NCBI GenBank assembly: GCA_964479465.1
Contig: CAYZMG010000064.1
Span: forward strand, 1-26,801
Direction of reading: 5' to 3'
Source of the DNA: CADCTB01 sp964479465
GTDB lineage: Bacteria; Actinomycetota; Acidimicrobiia; Acidimicrobiales; AC-14
DNA: 26,801 bases
The number at the start of each line of letters is the position of its first letter. The first letter of the stretch is position 1. The notes beneath the pieces were generated by a model. That model was not told the DNA's origin, did not search any database, and saw nothing but the letters and a program-made list of their open reading frames with translations. Positions 8,609-18,412 of the stretch are shown in pieces. The position numbers and the translations under genes are program-made.

Positions 8609-9515
8609 ACGCGGGGCACGCCAGCACCAACTCCCGTTGGATGGAGCTCACCACGTACCGCGCCTGTCGGGTCAGGTGGAACCAGGTGAAGCGCAGCACC
8701 CGCCAGCCCTGCGCCAGCAGGAGGTTCGCCTTGTCGGAGTTGCGCTGCACGTCGAGCCGCCCGCCGTGCCAGATCCGGCTGTCGGCCTCCAGTCCGAGGC
8801 GGACGTCGGGATACGCGCCGTCGAGGCGCACGCCGGCCACCTCGTACTGGCGCACCGGCGCCGGCAGCCCGCCCCGCCGCACCACCCGGAACAGCAGGTC
8901 CTCCATCACGCTCTGCGTCGGCGCTGTGGCCGGGTCACGCTCCTCCACCAACGCCCGCAACACGGCCGCTCCCCGGCGCCCTGAGCCGCCCAGCCGTGCC
9001 AACGTATTGGTGAGCAGCTGGAGGGTCACCAGCCGCCGCATCAGTGCGTCCTCCAACGCCGGCTCGACCATCTCCACGGGCACCACTGCGCCAATGTCGA
9101 GGAGGGTACGGGCCGGCGTGGTCACCGGGACTCTCATCCGCCGGGAGACATCGATTTCGTCCATCCGGTCGGTGCGATGCACGAACACACCCCGCAGTGC
9201 GGGGCGCCGGCTTCCCAGCACGGTGATCTCCGGCGTGGTCGCCTCCACGCCGCGCAGCGCCCACAGGGCTGCCGCGCTGCGATGCGATGCGACCCCCTCG
9301 CCGGCGGCCATGCAGGCAGCAAGGAGTGCCTGCTCGCTTGTTCGAGCGGCGCCGGCGAGACGGTAGACGCCCTGATGCACGGGCACCAGGAGTCCTGATT
9401 CCAATCGGTCGTGGAGTTGCCGTGAGGTCATGCCGAGGTCGATTGCCTGGGTACGAGAGGCCAGCGAGTATTGCCCCGCGGCGAGCCGGTTGAGCTGCAC
9501 GTCCACCGTCTTCAC
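8607..9515 (-). CDS. AbiEi-like antitoxin-domain protein with C-terminal DUF559 nuclease-like domain
   Basis: The N-terminal part (LAAGQYSLASRTQAIDLGM, then RLESGLLVPVHQGVYRLAG) is the winged-helix domain seen in AbiEi-type antitoxin proteins, and SEQALLAACMAAGEGVASHRSA continues that family. The last 110 residues (TQSVMEDLLFRVVRRGGLP, LDGAYPDVRLGLEADSRIWH, GWRVLRFTWFHL) match DUF559, related to very-short-patch-repair-type endonucleases, with the E and D residues of that fold. The combination is common in actinobacteria as a stand-alone gene; its role is not established. The start is uncertain: GTG 9515 gives 302 residues and fits homologues best, while an in-frame TTG at 9545 lies at the edge of the nested palindrome. 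No clear ribosome binding site is seen for either. Confidence 0.82.
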   Translation of the reverse strand: MKTVDVQLNRLAAGQYSLASRTQAIDLGMTSRQLHDRLESGLLVPVHQGVYRLAGAARTSEQALLAACMAAGEGVASHRSAAALWALRGVEATTPEITVLGSRRPALRGVFVHRTDRMDEIDVSRRMRVPVTTPARTLLDIGAVVPVEMVEPALEDALMRRLVTLQLLTNTLARLGGSGRRGAAVLRALVEERDPATAPTQSVMEDLLFRVVRRGGLPAPVRQYEVAGVRLDGAYPDVRLGLEADSRIWHGGRLDVQRNSDKANLLLAQGWRVLRFTWFHLTRQARYVVSSIQRELVLACPA

Positions 9516-9548
9516 GCCGTCCAGCGTGGCAGCCGGGTGAGACAACCG

Positions 9549-9597
9549 GTTCTTTGTCGGCTCAGGTACCTCAGAGGTACATCAGCCGACAAAGAAC
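9549..9597. repeat. Nested perfect inverted repeat in a divergent intergenic region
   Basis: A 14-bp arm, GTTCTTTGTCGGCT (9549-9562), is matched exactly by its reverse complement at 9584-9597. Between them lies a second palindrome, GTACCTC-A-GAGGTAC (9566-9580), flanked by 3 nt on each side. The whole 49-bp element could form a cruciform or a two-tier hairpin. It sits between the divergent AbiEi/DUF559 gene and maeB. It may be an operator, a REP/MITE-like dispersed element or a recombination site. I see no second copy in this window. Confidence 0.85.
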
Positions 9598-9672
9598 GGT
9601 CTAGCTCACTAGCGCACGCCGGCGGTTCTGACGACGGCCTCACAGGTCGGGGCGACGTGAGAGGGTCTTGGC

Positions 9673-11937
<2,265 letters not shown>

Positions 11938-11949
11938 GCTCCTGTTGTA

Positions 11950-11960
11950 TCCTGTCAGGA
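11950..11960. promoter_or_regulatory. Palindrome upstream of the RES/Xre operon, candidate operator
   Basis: TCCTG-T-CAGGA is a perfect 11-bp palindrome just before the ribosome binding site of the antitoxin gene. Antitoxins of this type usually repress their own operon through such sites, so this is a plausible operator. The assignment is inferred from position. Confidence 0.4.
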
Positions 11961-11979
11961 GGGAAGAGGAGGAAACCCG

Positions 11980-12567
11980 GTGGCGATGACGCTCCACGAA
12001 CTGCTCGAGCGAAGATTCGGCGTCGAGGAGGAGGAGTTCGCCGCCGCGCTGGAGGACTTCGCAGATCGGGTTGGGCCGCTTGCCGTGGTCGATGTCCGCC
12101 CCGTCGAGTACCTCGGCGACGTCCAGCAGTCCACGCTCAGAAAGCTCGGTGCGTCCCTACAACCACTGCGCGCCGGCGAACTCGGCCCCATCGCAGGCCT
12201 AGCGGCGGCCCACGCCGAGGTCGTCTCGAACTCGGAGACCGTCGCCGGCTTGGCCAAGCGGCTGGGCGTGGACCCCAGCCGAGTCCGCCAGCGGATCTAC
12301 GCCCGCTCCCTCTACGCGTTCAAGCACCGTGGAGGATGGCTCATTCCGGGCTTCCAGCTCGAGTCGAACAGGGTCATCCCTGGCGTCGAGGCTGTGGTGT
12401 CGAAGCTGTCATCGACACTGCATCCCGCCGCTGTGAGCCGCTGGTTCACGACGCCGAACTCCGATCTGATTCTCGAGGAGGAGGCGGTGTCGCCGATCGC
12501 CTGGCTGACCTCCGGAGGACCGCCCGATGGAGTGGCGGCCCTGGCCGGCTCCATCGACGATCTCTGA
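11980..12567 (+). CDS. Xre/MbcA/ParS-like antitoxin of a RES toxin-antitoxin pair
   Basis: The 195-residue protein has a helix-turn-helix-like segment (SETVAGLAKRLGVDPSRVRQ, about residues 87-106). Its C-terminus (AAVSRWFTTPNSDLILE, then SPIAWLTSGGPPDGVAALAG) matches the toxin-binding region of MbcA/ParS/Xre antitoxins (DUF2384-like). The GTG at 11980 is preceded by AGGAGG at 11967-11972 with a 7-nt spacer; the nearby ATG at 11986 is less well placed. Its stop TGA is followed at once by the TTG start of the RES toxin. It should bind and block the toxin and repress the operon, by family analogy. The N-terminal 80 residues are longer than in minimal antitoxins and are not recognised. Confidence 0.85.
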   Translation: MAMTLHELLERRFGVEEEEFAAALEDFADRVGPLAVVDVRPVEYLGDVQQSTLRKLGASLQPLRAGELGPIAGLAAAHAEVVSNSETVAGLAKRLGVDPSRVRQRIYARSLYAFKHRGGWLIPGFQLESNRVIPGVEAVVSKLSSTLHPAAVSRWFTTPNSDLILEEEAVSPIAWLTSGGPPDGVAALAGSIDDL

Positions 12568-13185
12568 TTGCCGAAGTTTCCCAATCCCCCGCCCGTCGAT
12601 GAGCTCCGGCGGCTCCCAGCGGCACTCCACACGGCACGTGCCGGAACCCTGTTCGCCCGCATCTATCCCAGAGGTGGGCCACATCCCACGACGTGGCGGC
12701 AGTTTCGCTTTGATGGCCCTCTTCCCAGCGCTCGGTTCGACCATCACGTCGCAGGCGAGCGGCGCGGCGTGGTGTACGCCGCCCGTGATCTCGTCACAAG
12801 CGTTGCCGAGGTGTTCCAGGGATCACGTCTCGTCGATCGGGTCGCCGCCGACCGGTGCCTCGCCGGCTTTCGCCTGACACGATCGGTGCGGCTGCTCGAC
12901 CTGACAGGCGACTGGCCCACCCGCGCCGGCGCCAGCCAGGCACTTGCATCCGGCCCCCGCCCGCGCGCTCAAGCCTGGGCCCGGACGATCTACGAGGCCT
13001 ATCCAAAGATCGAAGGAATCTGGTATCCGTCGTCGATGCACGGCGGTAATCCAGCGCTCGTGCTCTTCGAGCGAGCGGAACCGTCACTGCCATCAATCCC
13101 AGATCTCGACGTGCCGCTCTCCCACCCGGGGCTCTTGTCCGACCTGGTTCGGGCCGCAGGGTCGCTCGGATATCTCATCAGGTGA
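12568..13185 (+). CDS. RES-domain toxin (NAD-degrading family)
   Basis: The 205-residue protein carries the RES-domain signature: FARIYPRGG (Arg31), GVVYAARDLVTSVAEVF with Tyr70 and Glu81, and GIWYPSSMHGG with Ser155/Ser156. These correspond to the Arg, Glu and Ser that name the family. RES toxins such as mycobacterial MbcT attack NAD, as NAD phosphorylases or glycohydrolases, and stop growth. The TTG start begins on the base after the antitoxin stop, with no gap, so expression depends on antitoxin translation. That is typical for keeping toxin below antitoxin. All key residues appear present, so the toxin is likely active. Confidence 0.9.
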   Translation: MPKFPNPPPVDELRRLPAALHTARAGTLFARIYPRGGPHPTTWRQFRFDGPLPSARFDHHVAGERRGVVYAARDLVTSVAEVFQGSRLVDRVAADRCLAGFRLTRSVRLLDLTGDWPTRAGASQALASGPRPRAQAWARTIYEAYPKIEGIWYPSSMHGGNPALVLFERAEPSLPSIPDLDVPLSHPGLLSDLVRAAGSLGYLIR

Positions 13186-13203
13186 CCGCTGGTCGCCAGG
13201 CCC

Positions 13204-13209
13204 TACGCT
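13204..13209 (+). promoter_or_regulatory. Candidate -10 element, leaderless promoter of the peptide ABC operon
   Basis: TACGCT lies 7 nt before the GTG start at 13217, matching the TANNNT-to-start spacing of leaderless actinobacterial genes. It also supports choosing this GTG over earlier in-frame codons, which lie inside the RES toxin gene. Confidence 0.5.
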
Positions 13210-13216
13210 GCCGGCC

Positions 13217-14968
13217 GTGAGCGACGACCGGCGTCAGGGATCCGAGCCGATCCTCGAGGTGGCCGACCTGCGCGTCACCTACGACGCCGGCGCCACGCCG
13301 GTCCAGGCCCTGCGCGGCGTGACCCTGCGCGTGGGCCAGGGCGATGCAGTTGGCGTCGTCGGCGAGTCGGGTAGCGGCAAGACGAGCCTCGCCCTGGCGA
13401 CGCTCCGCCTGCTGCCGGCCGAGGCCGCGATCGAGGGCAGCGTGCGGCTGGGCGGCCAGGAGTTGGTGGGCGCACCGGCCGAGGACGTCCGCCGCCACCG
13501 AGGCAGGACGGCAGCGTATGTCATCCAGGCCCCGGGCCGCGGCTTCAATCCGGTGAGGACGATCGGGTCGCAGATCGCCGAGCCGATGCGCCTGCACCTG
13601 AACATGAGCAAGCCCGACGCACGGGACAAGACCGGCGGGCTCGCTCGACTGGTCGAGCTCGACCCCGAGCTGCTCGACCGCTACGCCCACGAGCTCTCGG
13701 GCGGGGAGCGCCAGCGGGCGATGCTGGCCATGGCCCTTGCCTGCGACCCGCCCCTGCTCATCCTCGACGAGCCCACGTCGGGCCTCGACAGCACGACGAA
13801 GGCGGCCATCGCCGAGACACTCGGGCGGCTGCGGCGCGAGCAGGGCCTCGCCCTCCTCGTCATCTCCCACGACTTCAGCCTCATGGCCGACCTGACCGAC
13901 GACCTGGCCGTGCTCTACGGCGGCATCGTGCTCGAGCACGGGCCCACCCGGACGATCCTTACCGATCCTCGCCAGCCCTACAGCCGCGACCTGCTGGGTG
14001 CGTACCCATCGATGACGACCCAGAAGGATCTGCGGGGCATCCGGGGAGCCGCTCCCGACCCCACCGATCCGCCGGCGGGCTGCCCGTACCACCCCCGGTG
14101 CACCCAGGCGGTCGACGAGTGCGCCACCTGGGCGCCCGAGCTGTCGGCCGTCGCCGGCCGGCGCATCGCCTGCCTGCTCGGCGGCGTCCTGACGCGCCTC
14201 GCCGTCGCCGAGGTCGCCAAGTCCTACCGCACCGGGATCCGGCGCAGCGTCCCCGCCCTGAAGTCGGTCAGCATGGAGGTCCGCGAGGGTGAGGTCGTCG
14301 GGATCGTCGGCGAGACGGGCTCGGGCAAATCCACGCTCGTCCGCGTCCTCGTCGGCGTCGAGGAGCCCGACGCCGGCACGGTCGAGTGGGAAGGACGCCC
14401 GTTCGCCACGTTCGGGAAGCAGGAGTGGGCCGACTTCCGGCGCCGGGTGGCCGTCGTCTTCCAGGACCCTTTCGAAGCCGTCAGCCCCCTGCTGTCGGTG
14501 GCCGAGGTCGTGCGGGAACCGCTCGACGTCCAGCACATCGGCGCCGGCGCCGAACGGGCAGAGCGGACTGCGGCGGCGCTGGCCGGCGTCGGCCTGCCCC
14601 AGACCGAGGCCTTCCTGGCCCGCCGGGCCCACGACCTGTCCGGTGGTCAACTGCAACGGGTGGCGATCGCTCGGGCAATGGTGCTCGGCCCTCGGCTCCT
14701 GCTCGCCGACGAGCCCACGTCGATGCTCGACGCCTCCGAGCAGGCGAAGTTGATGGTCATGCTGAAGGACCAGCAGGTCGCCCGGGGCATGGCCATGATC
14801 GTGGTCTCCCACGACCTCGCTCTGGTGCGGAAAGTGGCCGACCGCCTTATCGTGCTGCACGACGGCGAGGTGGTCGAGACCGGTCCCGGCGCCGGCGTCA
14901 TCGCCGCACCGCAGCACCCGGTCACCCAAGGCCTCGTTCGCGCCGCGGCCACACTCGGAACGCGCTAA
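13217..14968 (+). CDS. Fused double ATPase of an oligopeptide/dipeptide ABC transporter (DppD-DppF type)
   Basis: The 583-residue protein contains two complete ABC ATPase domains in tandem. Domain 1 has Walker A GESGSGKT (49-56), signature LSGGERQR (160-167), Walker B LLILDEP (180-186) and switch His218. Domain 2 has GETGSGKS (365-372), LSGGQLQR (474-481), LLLADEP (494-500) and His532. Between them is the oligopeptide-transporter segment CPYHPRC (289-295) with Cys302, which identifies the OppD/DppD family. In most bacteria the two ATPases are separate proteins; here they are one. It is first in an operon with the substrate-binding lipoprotein and two permeases, and would power import of peptides or similar solutes such as nickel complexes. 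The Q-loop of domain 1 reads VIQAPGRGFNP, with Ala in place of the more usual Asp. Confidence 0.95.
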   Translation: MSDDRRQGSEPILEVADLRVTYDAGATPVQALRGVTLRVGQGDAVGVVGESGSGKTSLALATLRLLPAEAAIEGSVRLGGQELVGAPAEDVRRHRGRTAAYVIQAPGRGFNPVRTIGSQIAEPMRLHLNMSKPDARDKTGGLARLVELDPELLDRYAHELSGGERQRAMLAMALACDPPLLILDEPTSGLDSTTKAAIAETLGRLRREQGLALLVISHDFSLMADLTDDLAVLYGGIVLEHGPTRTILTDPRQPYSRDLLGAYPSMTTQKDLRGIRGAAPDPTDPPAGCPYHPRCTQAVDECATWAPELSAVAGRRIACLLGGVLTRLAVAEVAKSYRTGIRRSVPALKSVSMEVREGEVVGIVGETGSGKSTLVRVLVGVEEPDAGTVEWEGRPFATFGKQEWADFRRRVAVVFQDPFEAVSPLLSVAEVVREPLDVQHIGAGAERAERTAAALAGVGLPQTEAFLARRAHDLSGGQLQRVAIARAMVLGPRLLLADEPTSMLDASEQAKLMVMLKDQQVARGMAMIVVSHDLALVRKVADRLIVLHDGEVVETGPGAGVIAAPQHPVTQGLVRAAATLGTR

Positions 14969-15017
14969 ACCTGTTGCACGATGTCGCGCTGGGGGCGCGG
15001 CAGGCAGGGGGATGACG

Positions 15018-16530
15018 ATGAGACGGAAGCTGGTCGCACTCTTGATCGGGATGGGGCTCGTCGCCGCGGCATGCGGGGGCGACGACGAACCCATCGAGCA
15101 GCCGGCGCCGGGCGTCACCACGACCATCCCGGAGATCGCCACGCTGCGGTTCGCCAACACCTCCGGGGAAAAGAACCTCACGCCCTGGACACAGGGCTCG
15201 GGGTACCCCGGCTACTACATGATGACCCTGGTCTACGACACGCTGGCCTGGATCAATCCGGACGGCAAGCCCGAGCCCTGGCTGGCGCGGGAGTACAGCG
15301 CCGATCCGACGGGCCTGCGCTGGACGGTCCGTCTCCACGAGGGGGTCACGTTCCACGACGGGCGGCCGCTGACGTCGGCGGACGTGAAGTTCACCGTGGA
15401 GTACCTCACCAAGAACCCGCGGCCCNNNNNNNNNNTGGTCCGCGATCGAGAAGCCGCTCGAGCAGACGACCCAGCTGCCGATCGGCAGCGGCCCCTACCG
15501 GATGGTGGAGTACGTCGAGAATCAGGTCCACCGCTTCCAGGCCAACCCGACCTACTTCAAGGGAAAGCCGATCGTCAACGAGATCGTCATGCCCTACATC
15601 GCCACCACGCAGGCCGCCTTCACCACGGTCCAGAGCGGCCAGGCCGACGCGGTCTCCGCCTCGCTCACCCCTGAGCTGAAGGCGCAGTTCAACCAGGGCG
15701 ACCTCAAGACCGCCGGCGGATCGGGCTATCGCGGCTGGTACCTCTACATGAACACCGGGCGGCCGCCGTTCGACAACGCCCAGTTCCGCCAGGCGATGGC
15801 GGCGGCGGTGAACACCGATGACATCGTCGCCACCGCCCTCCTCGGCGCCGGCGCCACCGGCAGCCCGGGCTTCGTCCACCGCTCGACGCCGTGGTCGAAC
15901 CCGGCGACGCGCGACGGGCGCCACGACCCCAACCGGGCTCGCTCGCTGCTCGACGGGCTGGGCTACCGCGACACCAACAACGACAACGTCCGGGAGATGG
16001 GCGGAACCCCACTGGAGTTTGATCTCATCACCCGCAACAACGACCCGGTGGCGGTCCGGGCCGCGGAGCTGATCAGCCAGTCCGTCGCCCAGGTCGGGGT
16101 CAAGCTGAACGTCACCGCCCTCGACCAGGCGAGCGCCGGCAGCCGCACATGGCCGGACTACGCCATCGGGGCGACGCCACAGGGCGACTTCACGATCGCC
16201 CTGTTCTCGTGGGCGGCCGCCGTCCAGCAGGATCCGGACTTCCTTCGGTCCATGTTCCACTCGAGCACCACCCTGGGCACGCTCAACCGCGCCGGGTACA
16301 AGAACTCCCAGTACGACGACCTCGCCGAACAGCAGGCCAAGGCGGTCGACGAGGCGGCCCGAAACCGGATCCTCGGGCAGATGCAGGACATCCTGGCCCG
16401 GGACATGCCCGCCTACCCCCTCTTCTACCCGGACGACATCTTCCCGTACAAGGTCTCCGCCTTCGACCGGTGGGTGTACTACAAGGGCGTCGGCATCCTG
16501 AATAAGGCGACCTTCATCGCGCCCAGGTAG
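15018..16530 (+). CDS. Extracellular solute-binding lipoprotein, family 5, interrupted by an assembly gap
   Basis: The N-terminus MRRKLVALLIGMGLVAAAC is a lipoprotein signal with lipidated Cys19. I prefer ATG 15018, 6 nt after AGGGGG; ATG 15012 is the alternative. The following sequence (LTPWTQGSGYPGYY, YDTLAWINPDG, VTFHDGRPLTSADVKFTVEY) is the start of family 5 peptide-binding proteins. After 10 Ns at 15426-15435 the protein resumes in another frame with LPIGSGPYRMVEYVEN and runs to a TAG at 16530, ending DIFPYKVSAFDRW. Family members usually have several dozen residues between these two points, so the gap hides more than 10 bases and the frame change is an artefact, not a mutation. It delivers substrate to the permeases encoded just downstream. 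Confidence 0.9.
15426..15435. other. Assembly gap (10 Ns) inside the solute-binding protein gene
   Basis: Ten consecutive Ns separate two parts of one gene that lie in different frames. The number is probably a placeholder: family 5 binding proteins need additional residues between the SADVKFTVEYL segment and the GSGPY segment. Confidence 0.95.
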
Positions 16531-16591
16531 GCGGCACCGGGGCCTACGGCGGCTCGCGCTCCGGCTGCCGCAGTACGTCCTCATCATCCTG

Positions 16592-17506
16592 TTGGCGGCC
16601 ACGGCCAACTTCGGCCTGCCCCGCCTCATGCCAGGCAACCCCATCGAGCTCCTGCTCGGCGAGGACGCGAACCGCCTTCCGGCCGAGGTCATCGAGCAGC
16701 AGCTGGCCGACGTCGGGCTCGACCAGCCGCTGCTCACCCAGTACGGCCGCTACATGTCGGGCCTCGCCCGCGGCGATCTCGGCTACTCGTTCCGTCACCG
16801 CCGGCCGGTGTCGACGCTTCTGCGGGAGCGCCTGCCGTGGACCATGCTGCTCGTCGGCACCGCCCTGGTCATCAGCACGATCCTCGGTGTGGCGCTAGCC
16901 GCCTTCGCGGCGTGGCGGCGAGGACGGCGCCGCGACACGGTGTCGATCGCCGTCTGCACGTTCCTCGAGTCGACGCCCACATTCTGGATCGGGTTGCTGC
17001 TGCTCATCTTGTTCGGCGCCAACCTCAAGCTGTTGCCGCTCTTTGGATCCGTCTCGGTCGACAAGACGACCGGCCTAGCGCGGGTGGGCGATGTCCTCCT
17101 CCACCTCGTGCTGCCGGCGGCGACGCTCGTGCTGGCGAGCGTCGGCGCCACGTTCCTGCTGGCCCGGGCCTCCTTGCTGAGTGTCATCCGGGACGACTAC
17201 GTGCTCGTCGCCCGGGCCAAGGGGCTGCGTGAGCGCACGATCGCCTTCCGCCACGCCCTGCCGGCGGCATCGCTGCCGATCGCCACGAGTGTGCTCCTGC
17301 GGGTCGGCGCCGTGGCGGGAGGAACGGTGGTCGCGGAGCAGGTGTTCTCCTATCGCGGTGTCGGCACGATGATGCTGGACGCTGCGTTCGGCCGCGACTA
17401 CCCCCTGCTCCAGGGTGGCCTGTTCATGCTCACCGTCATCGTGGTCTTGATCAACCTCCTGGGCGACCTGCTGTACCCGCGCCTCGATCCCCGCGTACGG
17501 CGATGA
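16592..17506 (+). CDS. ABC transporter permease, DppB type, with unclear start
   Basis: The product shows the DppB layout: residues MPGNPIELLLG and YMSGLARGDLGYSF before a membrane core with about five further helices, and the ATPase-contact EAA loop VARAKGLRERTIAFRHALP. The only standard start codon in frame is TTG 16592. Coding similarity clearly continues upstream (frame translation GLRRLALRLPQYVLIILL, the first half of helix 1) back to a TGA at 16499-16501. The real start is therefore missing, is non-standard (for example CTG 16565), or has been damaged by a base error near the preceding stop. The end overlaps the next permease by ATGA (17503-17506). It forms half of the membrane channel of the peptide-type importer. 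Confidence 0.9.
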   Translation: MAATANFGLPRLMPGNPIELLLGEDANRLPAEVIEQQLADVGLDQPLLTQYGRYMSGLARGDLGYSFRHRRPVSTLLRERLPWTMLLVGTALVISTILGVALAAFAAWRRGRRRDTVSIAVCTFLESTPTFWIGLLLLILFGANLKLLPLFGSVSVDKTTGLARVGDVLLHLVLPAATLVLASVGATFLLARASLLSVIRDDYVLVARAKGLRERTIAFRHALPAASLPIATSVLLRVGAVAGGTVVAEQVFSYRGVGTMMLDAAFGRDYPLLQGGLFMLTVIVVLINLLGDLLYPRLDPRVRR

Positions 17507-18354
17507 CCAGGCCGAGCCGCCGGCGGCGAACGAGTCGGACTTTGGGGATCGTGGGCGCCGTGGTACTGACGCTGTTCGGGCTACTGGCCGTCTTCGGCTC
17601 CGCCATCGCCCCGTACGAGGCGCGTGAGCGAGCGGGGAGGCCCTTCCTGGAGCCGAGCCGGGACCACCTCCTCGGCACCGACGACGTCGGCCACGACATC
17701 CTGAGCGAGCTGATCGGCGGGGCGCGCGTGTCGTTGCTGATCGGCCTGGCCGCCGCCGCCATCGCCGTCGTCGCCGGCGGCCTGCTCGGCGCCGTCTCGG
17801 GTTATCGGAGGGGGGCGATCGACGCCACTCTCATGCGTGCGGTCGACTTCGCCCTGGTGGTGCCGGCCATCCCGTTGCTCATCGTGGTGGCCTCCTATTT
17901 GGAACGGGGCATGCGGAACCAGATCCTGGTGGTCGCCATCCTCCTGTGGGCCGAGCCGGCACGCATCGTCCGGAGCCAGGTCTTGTCGCTGCGCGAGCGC
18001 ACGCACGTGGTGGCCGCCCGGACCTTCGGCGCCCGCTCCCCGTACCTCATCCGGCGCCACGTCGTGCCGGCGGTCACGCCGCTGCTGATCGCCCAGTTCG
18101 TGCGCATCGTGAGCATCGCCATCCTGTTCGAGGTCACCCTCAGCTTCCTCGGCCTCGGCGACCCTGTGCGCCGGAGCTGGGGCAGCATGATCCAGTTCGC
18201 CACGGGCAGGGGGGCCTTCCTCACCGGCGCCTGGAAGTGGTGGATCGTCCCGCCCGGCCTATGCATCGCCCTCGTGGTCTGCAGCTTCGCCTTCGTCGGC
18301 CTCAGCCTCGAGGAACGGATGGATCGGCGCCTGGCACGGGGCGCCGCCGGGTGA
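17503..18354 (+). CDS. ABC transporter permease, DppC type
   Basis: The 283-residue protein starts at an ATG overlapping the stop of the first permease (ATGA). It has the DppC features: an Arg-rich N-terminus, one long helix (GIVGAVVLTLFGLLAVFGSA), the periplasmic motif HLLGTDDVGHDILSELIGGARVSL, and the EAA loop AARTFGARSPYLIRRHVVP. The end VTLSFLGLGDPVRRSWGSM is also family-typical. It pairs with the upstream permease to form the channel. This is the last gene of the transporter operon, followed by 58 nt containing the promoter of the phosphoribulokinase gene. Confidence 0.95.
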   Translation: MTRPSRRRRTSRTLGIVGAVVLTLFGLLAVFGSAIAPYEARERAGRPFLEPSRDHLLGTDDVGHDILSELIGGARVSLLIGLAAAAIAVVAGGLLGAVSGYRRGAIDATLMRAVDFALVVPAIPLLIVVASYLERGMRNQILVVAILLWAEPARIVRSQVLSLRERTHVVAARTFGARSPYLIRRHVVPAVTPLLIAQFVRIVSIAILFEVTLSFLGLGDPVRRSWGSMIQFATGRGAFLTGAWKWWIVPPGLCIALVVCSFAFVGLSLEERMDRRLARGAAG

Positions 18355-18400
18355 CTCGAGCGCACATACGCCGCTGGCAACCCCACCCGCGCCGCCTCGT

Positions 18401-18406
18401 TACAGT
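18401..18406 (+). promoter_or_regulatory. Candidate -10 element, leaderless promoter of the phosphoribulokinase gene
   Basis: TACAGT ends 6 nt before the ATG at 18413, so transcription would start at or next to the A of the start codon. There is no ribosome binding site between them, which agrees with a leaderless transcript. Confidence 0.55.
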
Positions 18407-18412
18407 GCGGGC

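Noticed and set aside
12944..13216. N-terminal extension of the fused ABC ATPase by 91 codons
   Set aside because: The extension overlaps the RES toxin gene in another frame and has no homology; the GTG at 13217 with TACGCT upstream fits better.
13178..15181. A 667-codon minus-strand frame over the ABC ATPase gene
   Set aside because: It is antisense to a gene with two complete sets of ABC motifs; length alone is not evidence at this GC content.
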